Source of the DNA: Lotus japonicus
Taxonomy: Eukaryota; Streptophyta; Magnoliopsida; Fabales; Fabaceae
Direction: 5' to 3'
NCBI RefSeq assembly: GCF_012489685.1
Contig: NC_080043.1
Coordinates: 1,800,501 to 1,864,500, forward strand
Length of the DNA stretch: 64,000 nt
Below, piece after piece: positions 1 through 10,235 of the stretch. The notes beneath the pieces were generated by a model. It did not search any database, was not told the DNA's origin, and saw nothing but the letters and a program-made list of their open reading frames with translations. Made by a program: the position numbers and the translations under genes. Position 1 is the stretch's first letter, and every line of letters begins with the position of its first letter.

Positions 1-960
1 GGAATTGTGAAGCGCGCAATATAGCGTCGCCACCTCATCATTTATAATCCTTGCAACAGTGTCCAACTCATCATTTTTACTGACGTGTCACATTGGATGA
101 TTGCTTCTTCTCTTTGCCATCTCTCTAAACATCTTGTAATCTTCCCATTGCTATAATACCAAAAGCCGTTCTCACCCTTTCCTTTTCTCAATAACTCACG
201 CACCTTACTTGGCAATTGTAAAATTTTCCCATTTATTTACAGTTAATGACTTGGTTTCTGAAGGATTAATTTAATGGCACAAATAATCTCTTTCAGTTAC
301 TCAAATTTAAAGGTGTTTGCTTGCTTTCTCCACCTTTAAGTTCCTCTTTATGATTCCATATATCAGTTTCAGTCAAGCCTTATTTTTTCTTCCGGTCCTT
401 TTGGTTTGCAAACGTCTTTCCATCATGGCATTTAACATTAGTTTAATTGGCTTTGATTGTAAATAAAATTCCGTGAGAAAAATGCTTCTTCAGCTTCATT
501 TCGATGGCTTCAAGTGGCTGGTGTTTATATAAAAAAGAAGATAAATATATTTAGTGGGTAATCTTCTTCTTGGACTTGAAATTTAGAGCATTGTTGTAGA
601 AACTTCAGCACGTTTAAGTACTGAGAGCACAGTATCTTACGTGCGGCTATGTTAACCTTGAGGAGTAAACCCAGCATTGGATTACACTGGAGGTCTGTCG
701 GAATTTTTGGTTTCAAGTTAGTGGCATAATATTTCCAGCAATTTCTACTGGCCTTTCCAAGCTTGGATACAACTGTGTTAACATAAGTACATGAAAACAC
801 TTATTTTTGAAGTCTCTTGCTGTATTCTCATTTTATACTTTTGCAAAATATCATGACCACATGTATTTAATCTTCATATGCAATTTTCCAAAGCTGAAGA
901 TGATTGTTGGGCTGAAATGAATTGAGATGATGAGGTATGTGTCATATGATTTTTATATGT
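1..960. other. No gene recognised
   Basis: AT-rich sequence without a convincing exon chain. A weak minus-strand reading frame at 525-800 shares a stretch of about 110 bases (around 580-690) with 57480-57590 near the right side of the window, so it is probably part of a dispersed repeat. A stretch near 150-200 resembles the start of a Helitron but lacks a clear TC terminus. Confidence 0.4.
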
Positions 961-970
961 TTTTTTTAGG

Positions 971-1150
971 GTTGTCTAAATGACCCATGATAAAGTTTGG
1001 GTTAAATAACCCACCATCCAATCACATTTGAGATAAATGAGTTGGAAATAAATTAATAAATAAAATCTAGAAATTCCAACTCACTTATCTCTAATGTGAT
1101 TGGATGGTGGGTTATTTTATCCAAACTTTATTATGGGTCATTTAGACAAC
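971..1150. mobile_element. Hairpin MITE
   Basis: Two 77-bp arms (971-1047 and 1074-1150) are near-perfect reverse complements, about nine bases in ten, around a 26-bp AT-rich loop. The outer ends read GTTGTCTAAATGACCC and its complement. T-rich sequence on both sides hides any target duplication. No coding capacity; a non-autonomous DNA transposon is inferred. Confidence 0.75.
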
Positions 1151-1664
1151 TTTTTTTTGTTCCAAAACATTGTCATTGGGTAATCTGGTATTAATTATCT
1201 GTCAAGATGAGTCATAATTAAGAACATTCTATGATTCCTTATTCAAAGTAACATGTTATTGATATTGATATTCATCTCTTCCCATGTTAGATCCGTTACT
1301 GGTGTACAATCTAAAAAGTTAGGACGGAAGATTATCTTGAGGTAAGGTTCTTTTGGAACATCTTTTTTGTTTTCAAGAGCAAAAATAATTTTTCATTATG
1401 TTGATTAGACATAACGAAAAACATATTAGATAGAACACCCCAGGTATATCATATTCATACCAAAACTATGCTAGCATGTAGACTGTGGGGAAATTATGTT
1501 TGGCTGTTGATGGCCTACAGTATAAAGTTGTTAGTCAGTAGATCATTTTTGTCTGTATTGCCTCTCTTGACAGTTGACATAACATTTTTTGAAGATTTGG
1601 ATTTTCTTCCTAAGAGTCCTAGACATTGTATCATGCTACCTTATTTTCGATAATTGCATGTGTT

Positions 1665-1834
1665 TTTTTTATAGGCAATAAGCAAAATATTGGATAGAAG
1701 TACAAGGAGTACTTCAACCCAACACAAGAGATGAGAAGAGAAGAAAAAGAGACAAGCTAAAAAGTAAAAACAACCATATACAAAAGCAAAGACCCTAAAC
1801 ATAACGATACTACCCAACCTAATACCACCTTGAA
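1665..1834 (-). mobile_element. Short non-LTR retroelement insertion (LINE/SINE 3' end)
   Basis: Starts on the plus strand with a T run followed by ATAGGCAATAAGC, which is a poly(A) tail preceded by a retroelement 3' end when read on the minus strand. CATGTGTT flanks it at 1657-1664 and 1835-1842. The 3' end resembles the better-supported insertion at 4912-5273. Probably a 5'-truncated copy. Confidence 0.5.
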
Positions 1835-2114
1835 CATGTGTTGTTAGTTCAAATATTTAATTTGATCAACATTCTATTAGGTTCATGACCATGTCTTTTA
1901 GTTTAGTTTCTTCCATATCCTTCTCTCTCTCCACTGGGTATCAAATTTTGAAATTTGATTTCATTTTCTTTGTTACAGCTGGATTGTTGCTTCAAAGTTT
2001 GAGTCCTTTCTTCAACATGAAAAGTAGGTGTGTTTTATTTTTGACAGAGTTGTTAAGCTGATTTAAAACTTTTTTTTTTATAAAAAAAGGGCCAAAGAAA
2101 CTTAAAAGATAAAA

Positions 2115-2210
2115 ATGACGGCAGGAACTCCGGCACCGAAGGAAGAGAAGACAAAATCAAGGAGGAACAAGGAAATTGTTGATGAGAATGCGCCTCTGAT
2201 ACGTACTCAG
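2115..2210 (+). pseudogene. Possible first exon, product unknown
   Basis: An ATG opens a 32-residue charged reading frame (starts MTAGTPAPKEEK) that ends at a good splice donor, CAG|GTAACT. The frame continues into the putative intron to 2399 without homology I recognise. No downstream exon could be assigned before the Helitron end at 2553. It may be an exon captured by that element or a chance frame. Function unknown. Confidence 0.25.
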
Positions 2211-2525
2211 GTAACTAATGTTGAATTTGATGATTTTAATGGAGCTTCATTTTCTAGGACTGATTTCAATTTGCAACTAAAATCATTGTTGATGATGGGA
2301 TCATGGGCTTGCCAGTTGCCTATATATATGTGTATCAAAGTTGTGGGAGTTCCTGGTCTTCTTGCTATATTGTCAATAGAATTCTTTACAGAGAGTTGAT
2401 GATTAGGTTTCCTAGCGCAGGAATCTTTTAGTTGTTGGTGCTGATCTCTTTCCATTAGAAAACTAGGAAAAAGATACAATTCGCAATCATCGGTGATTTC
2501 ACTGCAATTACCTCAATTGTATCTC

Positions 2526-2553
2526 CCCGCGCAACGCGCGGGTCTTAGTCTAG
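2526..2553 (+). mobile_element. Helitron 3' terminus (GC-hairpin type)
   Basis: A GC-rich hairpin (stem CCCGCGC/GCGCGGG, loop AAC; 2526-2542) is followed 7 bases later by CTAG and then T, the standard plant Helitron 3' end. The 5' end was not located. A second copy of this end is at 2984-3011. Confidence 0.8.
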
Positions 2554-2629
2554 TTTTATTTCTAAACCAAAAGCTTAGCTTATTTACATCATGGTCAAAT
2601 AATGGTTACCTTAGATTTGACAATAATCA

Positions 2630-2985
2630 CTCATGTGTGAATTGGAAAAAAAAAAACCACCACTAATGCATAAGATGTAATAGTAATACTTAAACTCCAC
2701 TAATGCTCGAAATGTAGTGAACCACTTTGTATGTCTTAACAACTACTAACACTATAACAAAAATTTATACACAAATACACTACATATTTAGTCAGTCTTA
2801 TTCACCTACGCGTTTATGTGTGAATTGGAAAGAAAAACCACCACTAATGCATAAGATGTAATAGTAATACTTAAACTTCACCAATGCTCGAAATGTAGTG
2901 AACCACTTTGTGTCTTAACAACTACCAGTACTATAAGAAAAATTTATACACAAATACACTATATATTTAATCAGTCGTATTCACC
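2630..2985 (+). repeat. Two direct copies of a ~170-bp subterminal repeat
   Basis: 2630-2800 and 2816-2985 are near-identical direct copies beginning TGTGAATTGGAAA and ending GTATTCACC or close variants. The second copy runs directly into the Helitron hairpin at 2984. The unit is therefore probably the subterminal part of that Helitron, duplicated. Confidence 0.7.
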
Positions 2986-3011
2986 CGCGCAACGCGCGGG
3001 TTGTAGTCTAG
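2984..3011 (+). mobile_element. Second Helitron 3' terminus (same family)
   Basis: Repeats the hairpin CCCGCGCAACGCGCGGG and ends GTAGTCTAG followed by T. It lies only 458 bp after the first terminus, which points to nested or tandem insertions of related non-autonomous elements. Confidence 0.8.
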
Positions 3012-3047
3012 TAAAGTGTGAATTGAGAAGACTGTGCTTGTGCAAAC

Positions 3048-4498
3048 TGATGACCCAGGATTTAGAGCTATTTTCCTAGTTTATTGTCATTTAGTTTAAA
3101 TATTTTTTAGGATATTTTGGTCATTTTAGGACACATTAGAAGTAATTCATGCATTTTAATATTTTAAATATGTTTTAGTTATTTTTATAGTTTATATATT
3201 ATTTTTATGGATTTATTAGGATTATAAGTATTTTTATATTTTATTTATTTTCTGTTATTATCTTCTAATGATTTTATTTTATTTTTATTGTTGTTTTAGG
3301 GGAAGATTTGGAAAAGATAGAGAAAATTCGGAATTAAAAAAGAATTCTGGAGGCTGGAATTATGTGCCGCGCGACCGCGCGAAGTTACCGTGTACTTCTG
3401 GTGCGATCGCGCCACTTGTCAGCGTTCTGGAATTAAACGCACCAGATTTCGTGCCACATTGGCTTACAGCGTGCGCAACCGCACCGGATCACTTCCTCAG
3501 GAGAAAAGGACAAAAACGTGGCTCTGATTCCCTGCTGCGCGCACATGCTATTACGGTGCACCATCACCCATGTGCACCACCAGATCCGAATCAGACGTCA
3601 GGAATTGCGAGGGTGCATGTTCTTACGCTGTACCCTGCCACACTGGATCTCAGCCCCACCAGAACGTGAAAACCACTATAAATAGCGTTTTAAACCTAAT
3701 TTTTGGGATTCTAAGCCCCTAGTGACGAATTGGAGCAACCCAGAGACATAATTTTGGTTCTTGAAAGTACTTTTTCAGGTTTTCTTAGATCTTTTATGTT
3801 TTCCTTCTTAGATATTGAATTGTTTCTCATGTCTATGAGGAACTAATCCTCTCTTTAGCACTTGAGATGTGAATCCTTTTTATTTTTATGTCTTGATATT
3901 TCAGTTCTTTGTATGACTATTGAGTTTTTAATCTATGTATTCGTTTCAGTTAATTTGTGCTTGAATCGATGCGAGCTTTTTACTAATTCTTATAGGAACG
4001 AAAGTTATATTAAGAATTAGGGAACCACGGGAGCGAATTTATTAGACCTTCCCTACTGCTTAGGAATAAGAGTAGAATCTAATAGTGGTGGCTAGTATAA
4101 GAAATTTTAATCTTCAATTCAAGAGTCTAGGTGCTCGTAACACAGACGTAGTAATTGAATTGAAAGTCTTGCTTAGCTATTAATTTAGTAAGTAAGAACA
4201 TAGGCTAAATCACCATAGGGAGAACTCTCAATTTCATACAAACATTGTTTTGTTTAAGGCATAGATTAAATTGGTGAAACTATACTCAGGTGCTATCTTT
4301 CCCATATAAATTAAAAAATCTCGTTAATTGCTTTATTTTATTTCTGTGAAATTGAACAATTGAATCACCCCCAACTTGTTTACTTTTATTCTCTAAATCA
4401 TAAAATTAGTCTGAATCAATAATTGAACACAATCTCTTGGGTACGATATCTTTTATATTACTTCGGGCAAATTTGTATACTTGCAAATTGGCTTATCA
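3048..4498 (+). mobile_element. Solo LTR
   Basis: A 1451-bp segment begins TGATGACCC and ends CTTATCA. It is flanked by the perfect 5-bp duplication CAAAC (3043-3047 and 4499-4503). A TATA box (TATAAAT, 3677-3683) sits where an LTR promoter would be expected. The stretch 3368-3660 is unusually GC-rich, with CG-rich short repeats. No gag or pol, primer-binding site or second LTR is present, so this is a solo LTR left by recombination. The superfamily is undetermined; the length and tail suit a Ty3-type element. Reading frames inside it are not counted as genes. Confidence 0.8.
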
Positions 4499-4911
4499 CA
4501 AACAAACACTAATTTATTGTGAATAACATAGAGATTCTTTGAGTTGAAAAGTACTTCCATATTAAACGTAACTCAAATTTTGATTAGTTGTCCAATTCTA
4601 ACGTGAATGAATGTTGGAGTGAATCCAATATATATGTTATATTTATGAAAATTCCCTGCAAGTGGGGACCCTACATGGCTTGGTGTTGCGATGGATCTTA
4701 ACATGTAAACAAAGAAAACCTCTATTATGTTCTTTCTTTCCAACACACAGTGCTTATTTATAAAACACACTTAAACTAACACTAACCTAAGTCTATTAGT
4801 GCAGCAGTAATATTATTTTTCAACAAGCATCTGAAACGTTTGAATGCTTGAAATGCTTCTGATTTATTCCGTAAAAAATAGCATTATATCTTTCGACTAA
4901 ATCGTAGTGTT

Positions 4912-5273
4912 TTTTTATAAGCAAAATGTTCATTTAAGGAGGTACTAGGGGCACCTCAACCCAAATGATACAAGGAAGAAAGGTGAAGAGAGAAAAAAGG
5001 AGACAAGAGACAAAAGAAAACCACCTAAACTATCCAAACTCAAAACAAATCCTACTGCCAAGATTATCACTCCATATACATATACATAGATTCAACAAAG
5101 CCATAAAGTCAAGTATGCCTGCAAACTTAAGTAACAGGCCCAAGGGAGAAAAACCAAGGAGGAAAACCGTGATCCTTCATCCTTGCTTTTCTCAGCAAAA
5201 ATTAAAATCTAAGTTGCAGCATGACATTGCAGCAATGAGAAAAAAAGAGAAGAGAAATCAGCAACGAACCAAG
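4912..5273 (-). mobile_element. 5'-truncated non-LTR retroelement with target duplication
   Basis: Flanked by the perfect 17-bp duplication gactaaatcgtagtgtt (4895-4911 and 5274-5290). The T run and ATAAGCAAAATG at the left edge are the minus-strand poly(A) end. The opposite palindrome arm has an uninterrupted version of the site, which shows directly that this is an insertion. The frame at 4965-5279 is part of it and is not considered a gene. Confidence 0.85.
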
Positions 5274-5319
5274 GACTAAATCGTAGTGTTGATTCTCTAT
5301 TGCATTTTCTCTTTAGACA

Positions 5320-6040
5320 GTGGTGATGGCGAGATTGAGGTACAAGTATTAAAAGATGGATCAGTAAGTTTTCATTTAATAAATATTTAAAATATTTTTA
5401 TTCATAAATTGTTCAAATGCATTGGTCCTCTTTCATAATCATGCTAATTTTCAGATTAAAATTGATATGGAATCGCCGATACTAGAAGCACCACATGTGC
5501 CTACCGCTGGAGTAATTGAGATGTGTATTGGCATGGGGAAACCCTACAACATAATCTTTGCCGGAAAATTAATACGGGTATCCTTTTATATATCATGTTG
5601 AAATTCTAGATCTATTCAAATTAGTGAATCGATTACAATTTACTTTTTTCTCCACATGTATCATATTTGTTTAAATTATTTTGTTACAGAACGTGCTTGT
5701 GAATACTGGTCTAGAATTTGATTAGATATTGCTTGATAATTGGAATAAATGGAAATTCCTCATACCTTTGGACTTATGTTGCATGCTAGAACTTGTATGG
5801 GTATGATTTCTCTATTGAAAGAAGAAGAAAAATAAATGTTTTTAAGTCACACCTAAAATTCTATTAACTACTGTAATTAATATACAGTTTATGGACATGT
5901 TCAAAGTAATTCAGAGTTCAAGATGCGCATCTGCCACCTTGACATTGGTTAGAAGATCTACTATTCAAACTTTGTTTGATCGTTTTTGTTCGTGGGGTTA
6001 ATGTATGTCTTCCAAAATGATGTGTATGTGCAGAGGAAGT
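5320..6040 (+). pseudogene. Decayed multi-exon gene fragment, left palindrome arm
   Basis: Short exon-like blocks separated by AT-rich introns: 5320-5366 (SGDGEIEVQVLKDGS), about 5457-5577 (contains APHVPTAGVIEMCIGMGKP and IIFAGKLIR), about 5690-5800 (NVLVNTGLEFD, then a stop) and about 5887-5950. The order 'GDG..I.V.VL' then 'VIEM....P...FA' resembles the C-terminal half of the sliding clamp PCNA. The match is weak and the later blocks do not fit. In-frame stops indicate a dead gene. The identity is tentative. Confidence 0.35.
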
Positions 6041-6106
6041 TTGTTACTTTGAGAAGCGGCTTGTACTCTTGTTGTTACAACAGTTCTAAACGACCCTCCA
6101 GAAGTA

Positions 6107-6880
6107 CTGCAACAACAAGAGCACAAGTCGCTTCTCCCACGTAATCAACTTCTCATGGACATACACAACATTTTGGAAGACATACATTAATTACACAAAC
6201 AAAATACGATCAAATAAAATTTGAATAGTAGATCTTCTAACCAATGCCAAGGTCTCATATGTGCATCTTCTACTCTGAATTACTTTGAACATGTCCATAA
6301 ACTGTATATTAATTACAATAGTTAATAGAATTTTTAGGTGTGACTTAGATAACATTTATTTTTCTTCTTCTTTCAATAGAGAAATCATACCCATACAAGT
6401 TCTAGCACGCAACTTAAGTCCAAAGGTCTAAGGAATTTCTATTCGTTCCAACTTATGAAGTAATACCTCATTAAATTACAAACCAGTTTTCGCTTTGTAA
6501 CAAAACAATTTAAACAAGTATGATACATGTGTGTAAAAAAGTAAATTGTAACTGATTCACTCATTTGAATAGATCTAGAATTTCAATATGATATATAAAA
6601 TGATACGTGTATTAATTTTTCCGGCAAAGATTATGTTGTATGGTTTCTCCATGTCAATATACATCTCAATTACTTCAGCCGTAGGCACATGTTGTGCTTC
6701 TAGTATCGGTGATCCCATATCAATTTTCACCTGAAAACTAGCATGATTATGAAAGAGAACCAATGTATTTGAACAGTATAATATCAATAAAAAGATTGTA
6801 AATATTTATTAAAGAAAACTTAGATTAGTCTTTTAATACTTACACCTTAATCTCACTATCACCACTGACTAAAGAGAAAC
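6107..6880 (-). pseudogene. Decayed gene fragment, right palindrome arm
   Basis: Inverted copy of the left-arm exon blocks. The clearest exon, about 6600-6735 on the minus strand, contains KIDMGSPILEA, VPTAEVIEMYIDMEKP and IIFAGKI. Differences from the left arm are mostly substitutions. The same exon family appears a third time on the minus strand at 12290-12460. Function unproven; PCNA-like at best. Confidence 0.35.
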
Positions 6881-7012
6881 TGCAGTAGAGAATCAACACT
6901 ACTATTTAGTCTAAAGATATGGTGCTATGTTTTACGAAATAAATCAAAAGCATTTCAAGCATTCACACGTTTTCAGATGTTTGTTGAAAAAGAATCTAAC
7001 TGCTGCACTTAA

Positions 7013-7427
7013 TTTATGATTCTAAGTTTCACAAATCTCTAATCTCTAATTTCTTCTACAACTTTAATTCATATTTTAGATGCTAGTTCTAAAATGAAAC
7101 TTACTGCCCATTTAAGAAGTTGCAATTTGATGAAGGAGGATATTTTAGCTTCCCATAATTCATAAAATTCTACATAAAATCAAAAGACTTCTATATGAGG
7201 CCTAAAGCGAACTTTAATGAAAGACATTTTTATCTAATTATTTTTTATTTAACATGTCTTATTTATAAAAATTTAAGGCTTTTTCTTTTTATTTGAGACC
7301 TTGTTTACAAAAATATGAGGCATTTTTTTACTTAGTAAAATTTATTTATTTTTGGAGGCCTAAAGCCCTAGCTTGGGTCGCTTGGCCCTTGGGCCGGCCC
7401 TTGCGCCGGCCCTGACTCCTTAATAGA
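7013..7427. other. No gene; hAT-like terminal sequence near 7355-7412
   Basis: AT-rich sequence ending in GC-rich GGGCCGGCCCTTGCGCCGGCCCTG. This resembles the CAGGGCCGGC terminus of plant hAT elements. A matching left end was not found, so the element is probably partial. Confidence 0.35.
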
Positions 7428-7706
7428 ATGGAGTCAGTGAAAGAAAGAACATAACACTTTTATATTCTCACTTTTGTCTGTTTCTGTAAACATACAGCAA
7501 TTTGTAAGAAACTTAAATAATTGAAACTAACTATGGATAAAAACATTTGAACAACTCTTGAGGAGACGTGTAAAGTAAAATACATAATTGTTGAGAAACC
7601 AAGATGGAAAGAGAAAATTAAACTGAATTGAAAAATGCTTGGAAGTGCTTCTTAGTTTAGAAATTGTAAAATAGTCTGAATTTTAATCGTTATTTCATTT
7701 TGTATG

Positions 7707-7912
7707 ATTCATTTCAATACTATCCTGATATAAATTGGATGGAATGAGATGTGTTGAATGAAATACAAGTTCAACAAACAACATGTTTGGATAGTAGTTC
7801 ATGTTGGTGCTTTGCTGGAATAAGAGTATTTGAGGCAGCTTTGGCAATTCATAAGCTTGGATTAGAAAAATACTCGGAACAACACATGTTTGATTTGTTA
7901 CATTCGAGAACA
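7707..7912 (+). pseudogene. Papain-like protease exon, unit 1 (broken)
   Basis: Translates as the same block seen intact in units 2 and 3: a W..RD...E.Q.Q..C stretch, then SSCWCFAGIRVFEAAL and a SEQ-like segment. This matches the oxyanion glutamine / catalytic cysteine exon of peptidase family C1A. A TGA replaces the CGA arginine codon in 'WMER', so the unit cannot encode protein through this exon. Confidence 0.55.
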
Positions 7913-8036
7913 TAACACTTTTATATTCTCACATTTTTCTGTTTCTGTAAACATACAACAATTTGTAAGAAACTTAAATAATTTTTTTTTGAACCATAAA
8001 TCTCATTGTCATTTGATTGATAAAAAGTGATTACAG

Positions 8037-8238
8037 GAGCTGCAAATTACATCAAAATGGAAGAAATGATTATCAGAGACCTAGAGACCTAGACGACACT
8101 ATTGCCCTCAGCACCTAAAGACCTAGAAAGAAACCTATTCAGCCATCCTACTACTTCTTCAAATCGGGGGCTAGTTCATTGCTGAGCTTGTTCTCACGAG
8201 CTGCAAAATAAATCAAAATGGAAGAAATGATTATCAGA
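8037..8238. repeat. 41-bp direct repeat inside the retrocopy 3' region
   Basis: 8037-8077 and 8198-8238 are near-identical (starting GAGCTGCAAA and ending ATTATCAGA). On the minus strand each copy contains TTTTGATTTATTTTGCAG or a close variant, so a 3' splice-site-like segment is duplicated in the 3' part of the transcript. Probably a local duplication in the parent gene or at reverse transcription. Confidence 0.6.
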
Positions 8239-8274
8239 ATACATCCCAGAAATGAAAAGCAAAAGCGAACAAAA

Positions 8275-9036
8275 TTAATTGAAACTAACCAAGTTCCTCT
8301 TGGAGACTTTCCTTTCAGGTTCAGGAGGGAATGCTTCTTCTGCTGCAACTGTTGCTTGTTGTTGTCCTTCATCCACTGCTGTTGGTGCTTCTTCTTCCCC
8401 TCCTTGTGTTTCTTCCTTGTCAGTGCTTAGGGTGGCCTTAAGCCGGTCAGGGAGGGTAATGAGAATACATCCAATCATAATACATATAGCGAGAATCATA
8501 TACTTAATCCAAAAGTTAGCAGTTCTCCCACCAAACTCAATAACTTTCAGACCAAAACTATTTGCAATTGAAACCAAAATGGAAACTCCACCCTGTACAA
8601 ATGATAAATTGTAGTAGGAGCTCCCGACTACAACTTCGAAGGCTAACACGATTAGCATGCCATAGCAGAAACCATTGAGACGGAGAGTCAAGTCTATCAT
8701 GTCTTTAGGGATATCTCTACCGCAGAATTGGCCCGCTGAAATTGACAGATTAGAGATAGCTATTTGCACAAAAGATTGCACACAGTAAAAATAACAGAAG
8801 CCATACACTTGGAAATAGATATTGCTATCAATGATGCTTTGAAAAGCAGATTTGAGCAGGTAACTTGCCGTCCAACCACAAAACGAGAATAAGCTGAAAC
8901 CCAGCACCGCAGTTGACACATAAGCTTCTACAATTTTGTGCCCCTTCATCAGCATTCCACTCAGTGGTTTAAATAGCATGAGTGCCATGAATAACACAAT
9001 GGCACAGTTGAAATACCACTTTCCAGGTGGATTCAT
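8275..9036 (-). CDS. Multi-pass membrane protein of unknown function, retrocopied
   Basis: A 253-residue intact frame starts at ATG (MNPPGKWYFNCAIVLFMALM) after an 83-base leader. About six hydrophobic stretches are visible, near residues 8-26, 38-62, 73-98, 118-142, 147-167 and 173-195. They are followed by an acidic, glutamine/alanine-rich tail (about 200-240) and a basic end. I do not recognise the family. If the 89-bp GT..AG segment 8201-8289 is spliced, the last residues change and the protein ends about nine codons into the next exon; both versions are open. Because it sits inside a poly(A)-tailed insertion with target duplication, it is a retrogene. Whether it is transcribed depends on a captured promoter. 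An intact frame suggests recent insertion or retained function. Confidence 0.6.
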   Translation of the reverse strand: MNPPGKWYFNCAIVLFMALMLFKPLSGMLMKGHKIVEAYVSTAVLGFSLFSFCGWTASYLLKSAFQSIIDSNIYFQVYGFCYFYCVQSFVQIAISNLSISAGQFCGRDIPKDMIDLTLRLNGFCYGMLIVLAFEVVVGSSYYNLSFVQGGVSILVSIANSFGLKVIEFGGRTANFWIKYMILAICIMIGCILITLPDRLKATLSTDKEETQGGEEEAPTAVDEGQQQATVAAEEAFPPEPERKVSKRNLVSFN

Positions 9037-9288
9037 TCTGACAGAGAAGGAGCAAGAGAGTGAAGGAATTCGGTTGAAGGAATTTTGGGGGAAGAAAGGC
9101 AGTTAGTGAGAGTGGTGAGAGAAACTTAAATAATTGAAACTAACTATGAATAAAAATATTTGAACAACTCTTGAGGAGACGTGTAAAGTAAAATACATAA
9201 TTGTTGAGAAACCAAGATTAAAAGATAAAATTAAACTGAATTGAAAAATGCTTGGAAGTGCTTCATAGTTTAGAAATGATACAATAGT

Positions 9289-9528
9289 ATGAATCTTAAT
9301 CGTTATTTCATTTTGTATGATTCATTTCAATACTATCATGATATAAGTTGGATGAAACGAGATGTGTTAAATGAAATACAAGTTCAACAAACAACATGTT
9401 TGGATAGTAGTTCATGTTGGTGTTTTGCTGGAATAAGAGTATTTGAGGCAGCTTTGACAATTCATAAGCTTGGATTAGAAAAGTACTCAGAACAACACAT
9501 GCTTGATTTGTTACATTCGATAACATAA
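9289..9528 (+). pseudogene. Papain-like protease exon, unit 2
   Basis: Open for 79 codons. Residues 31-46 give Q-V-Q-Q-T-T-C followed by SSSCWCF, matching the QGxCGSCWaF active-site signature of C1A cysteine proteases. Three residues are added between the two cysteines. EAALTIHKLGLEKYSEQHMLDL then follows the family's EA......G....LSEQ.L.D pattern. No propeptide, histidine or asparagine exon joins it, so this is an isolated duplicated exon rather than a working gene. Confidence 0.5.
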
Positions 9529-9745
9529 CACTTTTATATTCTCACTTTTTTCTGTTTCTGTAAACATACAATTTGTAAGAAACTTAAATAATTGAAACTA
9601 ACATGGATAAAAATATTTGAACAACTCTTGAGGAGACGTGTAAAGTAAAATACATAATTGTTGAAAAACCAAGATGAAAAGAGAAAATTATACTGAATTG
9701 AAAAATGCTTGGAAGTGCTTCTTAGTTTAGAAATGGTAAAATAGT

Positions 9746-9985
9746 ATGAATCTTAATCGTTATTTCATTTTGTTGGATTCATTTCAATACTATCCTGATA
9801 TAAGTTGGATGGAACGAGATGTGTTGAATGAAATACAAGTTCAACAAACAACATGTTTAGATAGTAGTTCATGTTGGTGCTTTGCTGGAATAAGAGTATT
9901 TGAGGCAGCTTTGACAATTCATAAGCTTGGATTAGAAAAATACTCGGAACAACACATGCTTGATTTGTTACATTCGAGAATATAA
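9746..9985 (+). pseudogene. Papain-like protease exon, unit 3
   Basis: Same 79-codon block as unit 2 with a handful of substitutions (WMERD for WMKRD, YYPD for YYHD). The Cys43-Trp44 pair and the SEQ segment are intact. It lies 457 bp after unit 2. No partner exons with the catalytic His and Asn could be joined to it. Confidence 0.5.
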
Positions 9986-10235
9986 CACTTTTATATTCTC
10001 ACTTTTTCTGTTTCTGTAAACATACAACAATTTGTAAGAAACTTAAATAATTGAAACTAACTATGGATAAAAACATTTGAACAACTCTTGAGGAGACATA
10101 TAAAGTAAAATACATAATTGTTGAGAAACCATGATGAAAAGAGAAAATTAAACTGAATTAAAAAATGCTTGGAAGTGCTTCTTAGTTTAGAAATGGTACA
10201 ATAGTCTGAATCTTAATCGTTATTTCATTCTGTAG

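Larger units (their letters stand above)
4799..7012. repeat. Large imperfect palindrome
   Basis: The left arm (4799-6079) and right arm (6107-7012) are reverse complements with scattered differences, centred near 6092. The left arm is longer because it carries a 362-bp retroelement (4912-5273). Each arm contains the same set of short exon-like blocks, running outward-to-centre on opposite strands. This is an inverted duplication of a gene segment. Confidence 0.8.
7968..9135 (-). mobile_element. Processed retrocopy insertion with 16-bp target duplication
   Basis: The insert body 7984-9119 is bounded by agaaacttaaataatt at 7968-7983 and 9120-9135. The left edge is a T run, i.e. a poly(A) tail on the minus strand. 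The insert interrupts the second 460-bp unit and the flanking repeat resumes in register. These are the marks of LINE-mediated reverse transcription of an mRNA. The cargo is the membrane-protein gene at 8275-9036. One 89-bp stretch with GT..AG ends (8201-8289) may be an intron that was never spliced out. Confidence 0.85.

Noticed and set aside
3268..3669. 133-codon open frame
   Set aside because: Lies wholly inside the solo LTR and translates to low-similarity, GC-rich sequence. LTRs of this kind do not encode proteins here.
4965..5279. 104-codon lysine-rich frame
   Set aside because: Part of the inserted retroelement, antisense to its tail, and absent from the other palindrome arm.
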